Shown: positions 37,154 through 45,909, counted from the stretch's first letter. The stretch is DNA of 64,000 nt from Microbacterium galbinum (GCF_023091225.1 NZ_JAHWXM010000001.1:2108001-2172000), one strand, 5' to 3'. Program-made: numbers and translations. The notes: a model not told the origin generated them from the sequence alone.

Positions 37154-38416
37154 TCAGCCCGCGACCGAGTTCGTGATCGTGTCCATGATCTCCTCCGCCG
37201 TCAGCTCACCCCGGTAGCCCTGCACGCCGTACTGCGTCATCAGGGTCTCGACCTGGTTCCAGGTCGGGGTGGTGCGCTGCGGGGTCGCGTTCGAGAGCAG
37301 AGCCTCGACCACCTCCGACGAGCCCTCGGTCTTGCCCTCGGCCCAGGCCGGGAGCGCCTCGATGCGAGCGGGGACGATGCCGCGGGCCTCGGCCTGCTTC
37401 TCCTGCACCGAGAGCGAGGTGAGCGCCTCGATGGCCGCGAACGCCTCGTCGGGGCGGTCGCAGTTCGCCGCGATGCCGAAGCCGGAGCCGGCGGTCATCG
37501 CCGCGGCCTCACCGCTGGTCGACGGAACGATCGAGACGCCGAGGGTGAAGTCCGCGGCATCCGCGAAGCTGCCGTACATCCACGGCCCCTCGATGAGCAT
37601 CGGCACCTCGCCGCTGGTGAAGGCCTGCTGCGAGACCTCCGAGCCGTCGGCGGCCTCGGGGGCCTTCGCGACGCCCTCGACCGCGACGAGGTCGAAGAAG
37701 CTCTGGATCTGCTCGACGAACTCGGGGTTGGTGAGGTCGAGCTCGCCGTCCTCGGTGACCGCGGGCACGCCGTCGGCCAGCGACCACGCGTTCGGGATGA
37801 AGATGCCGGGCGCGAGCGCGAGGCCCTTCTTGTCGCCGTCGGTGAGGGCCTTGGCATCCGACACGAACTGGTCGCGCGTGTAGGTCGCACCCGGCAGTTC
37901 GAGGCCGGCGGCCTGGAACGCCTCGACGTTGTAGAAGAGCACGATGGGCTCGGCGTCGTAGGGGATCGCACGGATCGTGCCGTCGACCGTCATGCCGCTG
38001 AGCATCGACTCGTCGATGTTCTCGATGTCGAAGCCGCTCTTCTCGATCAGGTCGTCGAGGGGCATGAGCAGGTCGCCGAGCTCCTGTGCACGGGCGGCCT
38101 GGGTCGTGAGCAGGCAGGGCGGGTTGGCACCCGAGAGGCGGGTCTTCACCTTGGTCCAGTAGTCGGAGAAGCTCGGCCCCTCGACCGAGATGTCGAGGTC
38201 GGGATCCTCGGCCTGCGCCCCGGAGATGAAGTCGGCCCACTGGGCCTGGTCGCCCTCGCTGGCGGCCCAGGTGTAGAGCACGAGCGGGCCGCTGGCCTCG
38301 CCGCCGCCTCCCCCGCCGCCGCCGCCGCTCGCGCACCCCGCGAGAGCGAGGGCGCTGAGGCCGGCGACGCCGGTGAGGATGAGGCGCTTCGCGCGCCGGT
38401 TCGAGACTGCATTCAT
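37154..38416 (-). CDS. Sugar ABC transporter substrate-binding lipoprotein
   Basis: A 420-residue extracytoplasmic solute-binding protein (family 1). Signal with lipobox LALAGC (Cys28), then a poly-Gly linker of about nine residues, then the binding domain (LYTWAASEGDQAQWADFISG, GPWMYGSFADAADFTLGVSI). Start ATG 38416 has AAGGAGG 7 nt upstream. The ligand is probably L-fucose or a fucosylated oligosaccharide, given the two GH29 genes beside it (inference). It is the main receptor of the importer. Confidence 0.93.
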   Translation of the reverse strand: MNAVSNRRAKRLILTGVAGLSALALAGCASGGGGGGGGGEASGPLVLYTWAASEGDQAQWADFISGAQAEDPDLDISVEGPSFSDYWTKVKTRLSGANPPCLLTTQAARAQELGDLLMPLDDLIEKSGFDIENIDESMLSGMTVDGTIRAIPYDAEPIVLFYNVEAFQAAGLELPGATYTRDQFVSDAKALTDGDKKGLALAPGIFIPNAWSLADGVPAVTEDGELDLTNPEFVEQIQSFFDLVAVEGVAKAPEAADGSEVSQQAFTSGEVPMLIEGPWMYGSFADAADFTLGVSIVPSTSGEAAAMTAGSGFGIAANCDRPDEAFAAIEALTSLSVQEKQAEARGIVPARIEALPAWAEGKTEGSSEVVEALLSNATPQRTTPTWNQVETLMTQYGVQGYRGELTAEEIMDTITNSVAG

Positions 38417-38470
38417 ACTGACTGCCTCCTTCATTGGATGCTGCAACTGATGCGTGTGTTGTTGAGGGGG

Positions 38471-38531
38471 TACTGCTCGGGTTACTGCGGTACTGCTCGG
38501 ATCACTCGGGGATCACTCGGGTATCACTCGG
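38471..38531. repeat. Short degenerate tandem repeats at a fucosidase 3' end
   Basis: TACTGCTCGG twice (38471, 38491) followed by three units of ATCACTCGG spaced 11 bp (38501, 38512, 38523). The last unit contains the stop codon of the GH29 gene. On the coding strand this gives GAGTGA repeats, so several stop codons in a row. It looks like slippage growth. Confidence 0.65.
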
Positions 38532-39873
38532 TGGAGAAGTCGATGGCGACGACGTCGATGAGGGCACCGCTGGGGGATGCCGGCGCGACGATGCGCAGCT
38601 CGCCGGAGTCGTCGCCGGCGGTGGAGGCCTCGTGCACCTCGAAGCTGGCGTCGTGCTGCAGCTCGAGGCCGTCGGCGAGCCGGTGCACGCGGGTGATCCG
38701 CCGCACCGGCAGACCGCGCACGATGATCTCGTCGACCGGGATCGCGGTCAGGTGCAGGTAGAGGCGCCCTTCGCGGGCGGTGGTCGGACCGTGGAAATCG
38801 ATGCCCTGCGTGGGCTCCACGCCGATCACGGACTCGGCGTGCGCCTGCATCCAGTCGGCGAACTCCTGCAGGCGCTCGTTCTCGACCTCGGGCAGCGTTC
38901 CGTCGGGGCCGGGGCCGACGTTGAGCAGCAGGTTGCCGCCGCGCTCGACCACGTCGATGAGGGTCACCAGCAGCGACCGCGCCGACTTCTCGTTGTCCGG
39001 GTGCGTGCGCCAGGCCCAGTGGTCGCCGATCGTGAGGCACAGCTCCCACGGACCGGTGGGCACCGTGAGCGGGAACCCCTGCTCGGGCGTGCGGTAGTCG
39101 CCCTGCCCGGGGAGGCGGTCGTTGATCACGACGTCGGGCTGCAGCTCCTTGATCAGGCGACGCAGACCCGGAGCGGTCCACTCCGCCGCCGAGCGCTCCC
39201 AGTCGCCGTCGAACCAGAGCAGGTCGATCGTGCCGTAGTTCGTGAGCAGCTCGGTCAGCTGCGCCCGCACGTACTCGAGGTAGCGCGACCACTCCTCGGG
39301 GCTGGAGCGACGGTGACGATCGGTGGCATCCGGGGTGTCGGCGAACTCGGGCATGCCGGCGGCGGGCCAGTGCTCGAGCTTGTAGGGCAGGTCTTCATCG
39401 CGGAACGCCGGGTAGTCGGGGTGGTTCCAGTCCGGGAGGCTGTAGTAGATGCCGACCTTGAGCCCCTCGGCGCGCACGGCGTCGACGAACTCGCGGGTGA
39501 TGTCGCGACCGAAGGGGCCGTGCTCGACCCCGAAGTCCGACTGCTCCGTGAAGAACATGTTGTATCCGGCATGGTGGCGCGCGGTGAAGACGACGTACGT
39601 GGCACCGGCCGCCTTCGCGCGGCGAGCGAGGTCGGCGGCATCCCAGTTCTGCGGGTCGAACGTGGGCGCGGTGGCCTGGTATTCGGCGACGGTCACCGCG
39701 TCGTCGACGGCATCCACGCCCGGGATGATCGAGCGGCCGACCAGCGGCCAGGAGATCTCGATGCCCTGCTGGGATGCCTGGTCCCAGTGCACGAAGATGC
39801 CGAAGCCCGCGCCGCTGAACCATTCACCGCCGGGGATGCGGGTGGTGGGGCGTCGGAAGTCTGCCGGTGTCAT
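38524..39873 (-). CDS. GH29 alpha-L-fucosidase 1
   Basis: A 449-residue cytoplasmic-type protein with no signal peptide. The GH29 catalytic half is clear: GAGFGIFVHWDQ, YVVFTARHHAGYNMF, GLKVGIYYSLPDWNHPDYP, and the nucleophile Asp in IDLLWFDGDWE; a C-terminal beta domain follows after about residue 345. It would release L-fucose from imported fucosides. Start ATG 39873 has GAGGAG 6 nt upstream. It is first in the operon that continues with the binding protein, and is divergent from the second fucosidase. Confidence 0.92.
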   Translation of the reverse strand: MTPADFRRPTTRIPGGEWFSGAGFGIFVHWDQASQQGIEISWPLVGRSIIPGVDAVDDAVTVAEYQATAPTFDPQNWDAADLARRAKAAGATYVVFTARHHAGYNMFFTEQSDFGVEHGPFGRDITREFVDAVRAEGLKVGIYYSLPDWNHPDYPAFRDEDLPYKLEHWPAAGMPEFADTPDATDRHRRSSPEEWSRYLEYVRAQLTELLTNYGTIDLLWFDGDWERSAAEWTAPGLRRLIKELQPDVVINDRLPGQGDYRTPEQGFPLTVPTGPWELCLTIGDHWAWRTHPDNEKSARSLLVTLIDVVERGGNLLLNVGPGPDGTLPEVENERLQEFADWMQAHAESVIGVEPTQGIDFHGPTTAREGRLYLHLTAIPVDEIIVRGLPVRRITRVHRLADGLELQHDASFEVHEASTAGDDSGELRIVAPASPSGALIDVVAIDFSTE

Positions 39874-39899
39874 TGAAGCTCCTCGTTGAGTTCCAGATT

Positions 39900-39909
39900 T
39901 CCTATAGGA
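39900..39909. promoter_or_regulatory. Palindrome in the divergent fucosidase promoter region
   Basis: TCCTATAGGA, a perfect 10-bp palindrome, lies centrally in the 82-bp gap between the two GH29 genes; TAGGAT (39905-39910), a -10-like hexamer for the plus strand, overlaps it. It is a good candidate operator for the GntR regulator, but a match to the FadR-type consensus cannot be shown. Confidence 0.45.
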
Positions 39910-39955
39910 TAGGTGATAGTCGAAGCAGTTCACAAGGGTGTGACGAAAGGTGCCG

Positions 39956-41287
39956 ATGATGGCCATGTTCAAGACCGATCCTGTTCGCCCCGCGGAGTAC
40001 CGCGCGTTCGAGCGCCCGCTGCCGGAGTGGTTCCGCGGTTCGGCGCTGGGGATCTTCGTGCACTGGGGGCCGTACTCGGTGCCCGCCTGGGCCGAGCCGA
40101 CGGGCGAGCTCGGGGCCGTGCCGCGCGAGGAGTGGTACGCCCACAACCCCTACGCCGAGTGGTACGCCAACACGATCCGCATCGAGGGATCGCCCGCGCA
40201 GCGGCACCAGCAGGAGGTGCACGGCGGAGCCCCCTACGACGATTTCCTCGACCAGTGGAAGGCCGAGGAGTTCGACGCCGACGAGGTGCTCGCGGTCGTC
40301 GCCGCGACCGGCGCCGGCTACTTCATCCCCACCACCAAGCACCACGATGGCGTCACCCTGTGGGACGCCCCAGCCACCGACGGGCGCAACACCGTCGCCC
40401 GCGGACCGCAGCGCGACCTGATCGCCGAGTTCGCCGACGCCACCCGCGCCCGCGGCCTGCGTTTCGGTGTCTACTACTCCGGCGGTCTCGACTGGCACTT
40501 CTCCGATCTGCCGCCCATCGACCGCGACGACGCCCCGGCCCCCGACGACCTCGCCTACGCCGAGTACGCGCACGATCACGTCATCGACCTCATCGACCGC
40601 TACCGCCCCGACATCCTCTGGGGCGACATCCGCTGGCCGCAGGCCGGGATCGAACCCGGGCCGAAGAGCCTCGCGCACGCGTTCCAGGCGTTCTATGACG
40701 CGGTTCCCGAGGGCGTCGTCAACGACCGGTGGGGCGAGTCGCACTGGGACTTCCGCACCAGCGAGTACGTGCACGGCACCGCGGTCGAGGTCGGCGAGGC
40801 GTGGGAGAACTGCCGCGGCATCGGCCTCTCGTTCGGGCACAACCGCAACGAGGGACCGGAGCACCTCCTCACCGCCGACGAGGCCGTGCGCCTGCTCGTC
40901 GACGTCGTGTCGCGCGGCGGCAACCTGCTGCTGAACATCGGACTCGAGGCATCCGGTCGCATCCCCGACGCGCAGCGGCAGACGCTCGAGGGGCTGGGCG
41001 AGTGGAACCAGCGGTTCGGGCATGCCGTCTTCGGCGCCCGGCCCGAGCCGCGCCTGCAGCCATCCGACGAGCCGTGGGTGCGCTGGACCCGCACCGACGG
41101 CGCCGTACACGCCGTGACCGATCAGCGCGGAAGCATCCGCCTGCCCGATCCCGACGGCCTGCTCGACGAGACGAGCGCGCGCATCGGTGACGAGCCGGTC
41201 TCGGCGTCGCGCGACGGAGATGCCATCGTGGTGGAAGCAGCGGATGCCGCGACCCCCGTCGCGATCTCCTTCCGCCCGCGCGACTGA
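39956..41287 (+). CDS. GH29 alpha-L-fucosidase 2
   Basis: A 443-residue fucosidase with ALGIFVHWGPYSVPAWAE (the classical HWG motif), FIPTTKHHDGVTLWD, LRFGVYYSGGLDWHF and the nucleophile Asp in DILWGDIRWP. It differs clearly from fucosidase 1, so the two may serve different linkages. No signal peptide, so cytoplasmic. Several starts are possible (GTG 39950, ATG 39956, 39959, 39965); GAAAGG 5 nt before 39956 favours that one. It forms a unit with the mutarotase gene. Confidence 0.92.
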   Translation: MMAMFKTDPVRPAEYRAFERPLPEWFRGSALGIFVHWGPYSVPAWAEPTGELGAVPREEWYAHNPYAEWYANTIRIEGSPAQRHQQEVHGGAPYDDFLDQWKAEEFDADEVLAVVAATGAGYFIPTTKHHDGVTLWDAPATDGRNTVARGPQRDLIAEFADATRARGLRFGVYYSGGLDWHFSDLPPIDRDDAPAPDDLAYAEYAHDHVIDLIDRYRPDILWGDIRWPQAGIEPGPKSLAHAFQAFYDAVPEGVVNDRWGESHWDFRTSEYVHGTAVEVGEAWENCRGIGLSFGHNRNEGPEHLLTADEAVRLLVDVVSRGGNLLLNIGLEASGRIPDAQRQTLEGLGEWNQRFGHAVFGARPEPRLQPSDEPWVRWTRTDGAVHAVTDQRGSIRLPDPDGLLDETSARIGDEPVSASRDGDAIVVEAADAATPVAISFRPRD

Positions 41288-41313
41288 CCCGCACGACCGA
41301 CGAAAGGATGCCC

Positions 41314-41640
41314 ATGCGCATCGCCCTGCACTCCGAGATCCGCGACGGCGCGGTCGACGACTACCGCACGCACCACGCCCGGATCCCGGATGCCCTCGCG
41401 GCGACGTTCGCGCGCATCGGCATCCACGACTGGACGATCTGGCGGTCGGGACAGCGGCTGTTCCACCTGGTCGAGTGCGACGACTGGGATGCCGCGGTCG
41501 CCGCGCTTGACGAGGACCCGGCGAACGCCGAGTGGCAGAAGGACATCGGCCGCTTCGTCGAGCTGTTCCGCGGAGCCGACGGCACCGAGGGCTTCGCCCC
41601 GATCGAACAGGTCTGGGACCTCCGCGCCCAGGTCTCTTAG
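41314..41640 (+). CDS. L-rhamnose/L-fucose mutarotase family protein
   Basis: A 108-residue protein of the RhaM/RhaU family: MRIALHSEIRDGAVDDYRTH, active-site type His and Tyr residues in the N-terminal half, IHDWTIWRSGQRLFHLVE, and ANAEWQKDIGRF near the end. It interconverts sugar anomers. In this locus L-fucose is the likely substrate. ATG 41314 has GAAAGG 6 nt upstream; ATG 41308 is directly against the same motif and less likely. Confidence 0.88.
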   Translation: MRIALHSEIRDGAVDDYRTHHARIPDALAATFARIGIHDWTIWRSGQRLFHLVECDDWDAAVAALDEDPANAEWQKDIGRFVELFRGADGTEGFAPIEQVWDLRAQVS

Positions 41641-41654
41641 TTCCGCAGGGCGGG

Positions 41655-41731
41655 CCCTTCGACAGGCTCAGGGACCCAGTAGTGGGTCGCTGACAAGAAC
41701 TGGGTCGCTGAGCCTGTCGAAGCGTCCCCCA
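41655..41731. repeat. Family R2 palindromic repeat
   Basis: CCCTTCGACAGGCTCAGGGA and, inverted, TGGGTCGCTGAGCCTGTCGA with following AGCGTCCC. The arms are separated by a partial third unit. It sits between convergent genes, in the place of a bidirectional terminator. The downstream CCCCCACGAGAACAC also follows the copy at 43057. Confidence 0.75.
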
Positions 41732-41756
41732 CGAGAACACCTTTAGTGCGGCGCTC

Positions 41757-41990
41757 TCAGAACAGCCCCACGAACGCCGTCACCAACAGCACGCCGCCGA
41801 CCACGATCATGAACGCGCCCACCACCGCTATGCGCACGGGCGGTCGCCCGCGGAGCATGTCATCGGCCAAGGGTTCTCCGTAGAAGAGACGGATGCCGCG
41901 GTAGATGAGCCGCGCGAAAGAGCGCCGCACGAGGATCGCGATGATCCCGACGGCGACGAGCACTCCCCCGATGATGAAGTCCGGATTCAC
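41757..41990 (-). CDS. Small two-TM membrane protein
   Basis: A 77-residue protein with two hydrophobic segments (IIGGVLVAVGIIAILV and VAVVGAFMIVVGGVLLVTAF) joined by a basic loop (RRSFARLIYRGIRLFYGE). The start is GTG 41990, overlapping the stop of the upstream lipoprotein gene as GTGA. Not assigned to a family; probably works with the lipoprotein. Confidence 0.7.
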   Translation of the reverse strand: MNPDFIIGGVLVAVGIIAILVRRSFARLIYRGIRLFYGEPLADDMLRGRPPVRIAVVGAFMIVVGGVLLVTAFVGLF

Positions 41991-42460
41991 TCGCACGGCT
42001 CCGCGCTGTACGACCGGTCCGCGCGCATCCATCCGTCCGGCTGCCAGTCCTCGATCGACGCGACATCATCCTCGAAGAAGAACTGAGCGAACGACTGCAC
42101 ACCATCAACTTCGAGAGTGACAGCGATGTTGTCCGGATCCGAGGGGTATCCGGAATCGGCCGTGACGGTCAGCCCCGCGGGGAGCGCGGCGGTGTCGATG
42201 ACCGATCCGCCGACGATCTCCGCCGAGCCCGACGCTTCGAACGAAACGTCGCCGCGCGCGGTGTTCGATCGCCGCGCCACCCACATGTCAACGAAGACGA
42301 GCGTTCCGGGATCACCGCAGTATGCAACGGCAAGATTTCCGTCCACCTTCGACAGCTTCAGTGGCGCGTCCGTGTACTCGCCAGGGAAAGGGAGGTTGCA
42401 GCCGGTGAGCCCGACAGCGAGAATCCCCGCTAGACCAATACCGGCGCAGATCCTCCGCAT
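41987..42460 (-). CDS. Putative lipoprotein, tandem copy 1
   Basis: A 157-residue protein with lipobox LTGC (Cys21, MRRICAGIGLAGILAVGLTG before it). The mature domain is unassigned; GDPGTLVFVDMW and DDVASIEDWQPDGWMRAD are conserved with copy 2. Both copies are 157 residues with no insertion between them, at a 548-bp offset. No -10 is seen right before this copy, so it may be read from copy 2's promoter. Confidence 0.8.
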   Translation of the reverse strand: MRRICAGIGLAGILAVGLTGCNLPFPGEYTDAPLKLSKVDGNLAVAYCGDPGTLVFVDMWVARRSNTARGDVSFEASGSAEIVGGSVIDTAALPAGLTVTADSGYPSDPDNIAVTLEVDGVQSFAQFFFEDDVASIEDWQPDGWMRADRSYSAEPCE

Positions 42461-42534
42461 GCGGTGAACATTCCCCTGAGGCGTCGTCTCGCGGTTCCGC
42501 ACGACGGCCCCGTCGACCCCACCACCGTCGTGGT

Positions 42535-43008
42535 TCACCCGCACGGCTCTTCGCTGTACGAACCGTCCGCGCGCATCCATCCGTCCGGCTGCCAGTCCTC
42601 GATCGACGCGACATCATCCGCGAAGAAGAACTGAACGCTCGACTTCATACCGTCGACCTCGACAGTGACGTCTATGTTGTCCAAGTCTGCGGGGAATCCT
42701 GAGTCGTCCGCGACGGTCATTCCGGAGGGGAGGGAGGAAGGCCCGATGATCGTTCCGGTGAGAATCTCCGCCGTTCCTGACGCTTTGAAGGCGACCTCAC
42801 CATACGAGGTGTCCGACCGTTGCGCCCACCACATAACGACATAGACGAGCGTCCCGGGATCGCCGCAGTAGGCAATGGCCGGGCTCCCATCCACCTTCGA
42901 CAACTTCAGCGGCGAGTTCGTGTACTCGCCCGGGAACGGGAGGTTGCACCCGGTGAGCCCGACAGCGAGCATCCCCGCTAGGCCGATACCGGCGCAGATC
43001 CTCCGCAT
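42535..43008 (-). CDS. Putative lipoprotein, tandem copy 2
   Basis: A 157-residue paralogue of the previous gene with the same lipobox and C-terminal DDVASIEDWQPDGWMRAD. Minus-strand TATAGT is 6 nt upstream of ATG 43008, a leaderless geometry. After its stop the first ten or so bases of the small membrane gene are also present (GTGAACCAC against GTGAATCCG) but the rest is missing, which shows the duplication boundary. Confidence 0.82.
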   Translation of the reverse strand: MRRICAGIGLAGMLAVGLTGCNLPFPGEYTNSPLKLSKVDGSPAIAYCGDPGTLVYVVMWWAQRSDTSYGEVAFKASGTAEILTGTIIGPSSLPSGMTVADDSGFPADLDNIDVTVEVDGMKSSVQFFFADDVASIEDWQPDGWMRADGSYSEEPCG

Positions 43009-43056
43009 GCGCTGACTATACAACCGGGGCCTCGTCGGGCGGTCGAGTGGAGCGGG

Positions 43057-43156
43057 GCCCTTCGACAGGCTCAGGGACCCAGCTCGCGTTCATCGCACCC
43101 CACGGGGTCGCTGAGCGTCACCCCACTGGGTCGCTGAGCCTGTCGAAGCGTCCCCC
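43057..43156. repeat. Family R2 palindromic repeat
   Basis: CCCTTCGACAGGCTCAGGGA at the left and the inverse arm TGGGTCGCTGAGCCTGTCGA at the right. A truncated unit (GGGGTCGCTGAGCGTCACCC) lies between. It fills the gap between divergently placed genes. Confidence 0.75.
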
Positions 43157-43189
43157 ACGAGAACACTGTCGTGGCAGAGTAAGCCCGTG

Positions 43190-44683
43190 ATGCGGACGTG
43201 GGTGCGAGAGCTCGGGGGCTGGGTGATGGCCGCCGCCGTGGCGCTCATCGTCGCCGCATCCGTCGCCTCCTCCGGCCGAGCCGACCTGCTGTTCCGCGAC
43301 GGCGACTCGCTCATCGTGGCGATGCTCTCGCGTTCGCTGCTCGCCGGCGACTCGCTCGACTGGGCGATGTCGAGCGTGCTGTTCCTGCCCGAGACGGCGG
43401 TCTTCACCGGTCTCGACGCGGCCCTGCCGCTGGACCCGAACGCGCTCTTCGCCGTGAGCGCGGTCGTGAACCTGCTCGCCCTCTACGGCGCGCTTCGGCT
43501 CGTCGCCGGACGACGGCGCGAAAGCCGCGCACCGGTCGCCTGGTCGCTGGTCGCCCTCGCCGCGTTCGGCGCGCTCGCGATGACCGAGACCTCCGCCTCG
43601 CGCGACGCCCTCGAACTCGCCTCGCTGCAGCTCACGACCACGTACTACTCGGGGACCGTCGTCGGGGTCGTGCTCGTGCTCGGCATCGCCCGACGGATGC
43701 TCGACGGCGCCCGCCTCGTGCCGATGTCTCTCGTGCTCGGCGCCGTCACCCTCGTCTCGACGCTGTCGAACCCGCTGTTCGCCGCCTGGGCGACCGTGCC
43801 GCTCGGTGCGATCGCGATCGCAGGCTCCCTGCGCGCAGTAACGAGACGGCGGATGCTGACCGTTCTCGCTGCACTCATCGGCGGCACGGCACTCGGGTTC
43901 GCCGCGCGTATTCCGTTTTCGGCATGGATCGCGAACACCGGTGCCGGATACGCCCAGCCCGACCTCTGGCGCGAGTCGATCGGCTACTACGGAGACCTGC
44001 TCGCGGCGCGTCTCTCGACTCCGCTCGGCGTCGTCGGGCTCCTCCTCGTCCTCGCCCTGATCACGCGGGCCGTCGTGCAGACCGTGCGGGTCGACGACCC
44101 CGGCTCGCGATTCGTCGCCGTGGCTGCCTGGGTGTTGCCACTGCTGGTCGCCGTCGGCGCGATCGCGCTCGGCACGCACGCCGCGCGCTACCTGCAACCG
44201 CTCGCGTTCGCCCCGGTGCTCGCGTTCGTGGCGATGCCGAGCACGCTGCGGATGCCGGCACGACTCCGGCGACAGGCGGCGGCGGTCGCGGCGCTGATCC
44301 TGCTGGTCGGCGGCGGCCTCAGCATCCCCCGCCTGAGCGACGCCGCGAACGCACCCGATGCGGATGCCGCGTGCGTGACCGACTGGGTCGAGGCATCCGC
44401 CCGCACCGGCGCCGGGCAGTTCTGGACCGTTCGTCTGCCCAAGCTCCACCTCGACGACCCGTCGCAGCTCGTGCAGGTCGACCATCAGCTCAACGGCTAC
44501 GCGTGGCTCGTGAACCGGACGGACTTCGACGCCGGCACCGTGTCGTTCCTCGTCGAGGATGCCCAGACGGTCGCGTGGGAACTGCCGATCCAAGCGATTC
44601 CCGACGAGGTCGTCGACTGCGGCCGCTACCGGATCCTCGACTTCGGCGAGACGGAACTGCCCCTGGGGCCGCAGCGCAGTTGA
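43190..44683 (+). CDS. Polytopic membrane protein of unknown function
   Basis: A 497-residue protein with about ten TMs (WVMAAAVALIVAASVASSG, VVNLLALYGALRLVAG, GVVLVLGIARRML and others) and a C-terminal soluble domain of about 130 residues. The long first loop (FRDGDSLIVAMLSRSLLAGD) and overall shape recall GT-C glycosyltransferases, but I cannot identify an active-site Asp motif with confidence. GTG 43187 is an alternative start. Confidence 0.75.
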   Translation: MRTWVRELGGWVMAAAVALIVAASVASSGRADLLFRDGDSLIVAMLSRSLLAGDSLDWAMSSVLFLPETAVFTGLDAALPLDPNALFAVSAVVNLLALYGALRLVAGRRRESRAPVAWSLVALAAFGALAMTETSASRDALELASLQLTTTYYSGTVVGVVLVLGIARRMLDGARLVPMSLVLGAVTLVSTLSNPLFAAWATVPLGAIAIAGSLRAVTRRRMLTVLAALIGGTALGFAARIPFSAWIANTGAGYAQPDLWRESIGYYGDLLAARLSTPLGVVGLLLVLALITRAVVQTVRVDDPGSRFVAVAAWVLPLLVAVGAIALGTHAARYLQPLAFAPVLAFVAMPSTLRMPARLRRQAAAVAALILLVGGGLSIPRLSDAANAPDADAACVTDWVEASARTGAGQFWTVRLPKLHLDDPSQLVQVDHQLNGYAWLVNRTDFDAGTVSFLVEDAQTVAWELPIQAIPDEVVDCGRYRILDFGETELPLGPQRS

Positions 44684-44700
44684 CGTGCTGCGTGGTGGGT

Positions 44701-44783
44701 GCTTCGACAGGCTCAGCAACCCAGTTCTCGGCTCAGCAACCCAGTTTCCGCTACTGGGTCCCTGAGCCTGTCGAAGGGCCCCA
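44701..44783. repeat. Family R2 palindromic repeat
   Basis: GCTTCGACAGGCTCAGCAAC, a second truncated GGCTCAGCAACCCAG, then the inverse TGGGTCCCTGAGCCTGTCGA. It lies between convergent genes (43190 and 44798). Confidence 0.75.
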
Positions 44784-44797
44784 CCCCGAGAAGGGCC

Positions 44798-45862
44798 TCA
44801 GCGCGCCGGAACCCCGGTCGTCGTCCCGGGCCGGAACACGCATGTCAGGTTCTGCGTCTCCCCGGCCTCTCCGCCGAGCATCCGCGCGATCTGCTCGCCG
44901 GCGGCGCGCCCCTTCTCGACGGCCGGCTGCACGGTGGTGGTGAGCGACTGCCCGCCGAGCCCATCGATCGCGATGCCGTCGAACCCGGCGACCGACACGT
45001 CCTCCGGCACCCGCAGGCCGAGTTCCTCCGCGGCGCGGATCACGCCGACCGCGAGCAGGTCGCTCTGCGCGAGCACGGCGGTGGGCCGGGTCGCGGCGTC
45101 GGCGAGCAGCATCCGTCCGATGACGATGCCCTCGTCGATGAAGCTGCCGGATGCCGAGATCGCCGGAGCATCGGGGAAGACGCGACGCATGCCCTCGAGC
45201 CGGTCGACGGTCACCCCGACGGTCGCGGCGGCGAGGCGCTCGGGCGTGACGGGCCCGCGTTCGCGGTCGTGGCCGAGCGTGAGGGTGATGAGGGCGACTT
45301 CTCGATGCCCGAGGTCGTAGACGTGCTGGGCGACCTCGGCCGAGGCATCCGCGTTGTCGAGCGCGATGCGGGGGATCGTGCCGTCGCCCGGGTCGCCCTC
45401 GATCACGACCACCGGCAGGCCGCGACCGCGCACCACCTCGACGGACTCGCGCGTGCGACCCGACCAGCCGATCAGCACGTAGGCGTCGACCGGTGCGCTG
45501 GCGAGGCCGGGGCCGTCTTCGCCCGGCTCGTCGCGCATGAGCAGGATGCCGGCGCTGAGCTCGGCGAGCCCGTCGGCGAGACCGTCCATCATGGCGGTGG
45601 TGACGGGATCGAGGAAGGCGTTGCGCAGGTGCCCCTCGAAGACGACGGCGACGATGCCGCTGCGTCCGAGTCGTAGCGAGGCGGCTCGCGGATCGGGGCC
45701 CGCGTAGCCGAGGTCGGCGGCGGCGGCGAGCACGCGCTCGCGGGTGGCGTCGGCGACCTTGGCCTTGCCACTGAAGACGACGGATGCCGTCGACGTCGCG
45801 ACTCCTGCCTCACGGGCGACGTCGGCGATGGTCGCGCGCCGAGGCGGCTCCTGACTGCTCAT
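44798..45862 (-). CDS. LacI family transcriptional regulator
   Basis: A 354-residue protein with the LacI helix-turn-helix (TIADVAREAGVATSTASVVF, about 10-29), hinge and a periplasmic-binding-protein-like effector domain (VDAYVLIGWSG, AVLAQSDLLAVGVIRAAEEL). Minus-strand TATTCT is 6 nt before ATG 45862. It is divergent from an MFS gene, and a perfect palindrome lies between them, so it most likely represses both. Effector unknown. Confidence 0.94.
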   Translation of the reverse strand: MSSQEPPRRATIADVAREAGVATSTASVVFSGKAKVADATRERVLAAAADLGYAGPDPRAASLRLGRSGIVAVVFEGHLRNAFLDPVTTAMMDGLADGLAELSAGILLMRDEPGEDGPGLASAPVDAYVLIGWSGRTRESVEVVRGRGLPVVVIEGDPGDGTIPRIALDNADASAEVAQHVYDLGHREVALITLTLGHDRERGPVTPERLAAATVGVTVDRLEGMRRVFPDAPAISASGSFIDEGIVIGRMLLADAATRPTAVLAQSDLLAVGVIRAAEELGLRVPEDVSVAGFDGIAIDGLGGQSLTTTVQPAVEKGRAAGEQIARMLGGEAGETQNLTCVFRPGTTTGVPAR

Positions 45863-45895
45863 GCTTCGAGAATAGCCCGCCCGCCTTTCCGCGCG

Positions 45896-45909
45896 TCGAA
45901 TCGATTCGA
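45896..45909. promoter_or_regulatory. Perfect 14-bp LacI-type operator
   Basis: TCGAATCGATTCGA is a perfect palindrome with the central CG typical of LacI operators. It directly abuts the -10 of the MFS gene (TAGGAT, 45910-45915) and lies 34 bp upstream of the lacI start. Confidence 0.75.
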
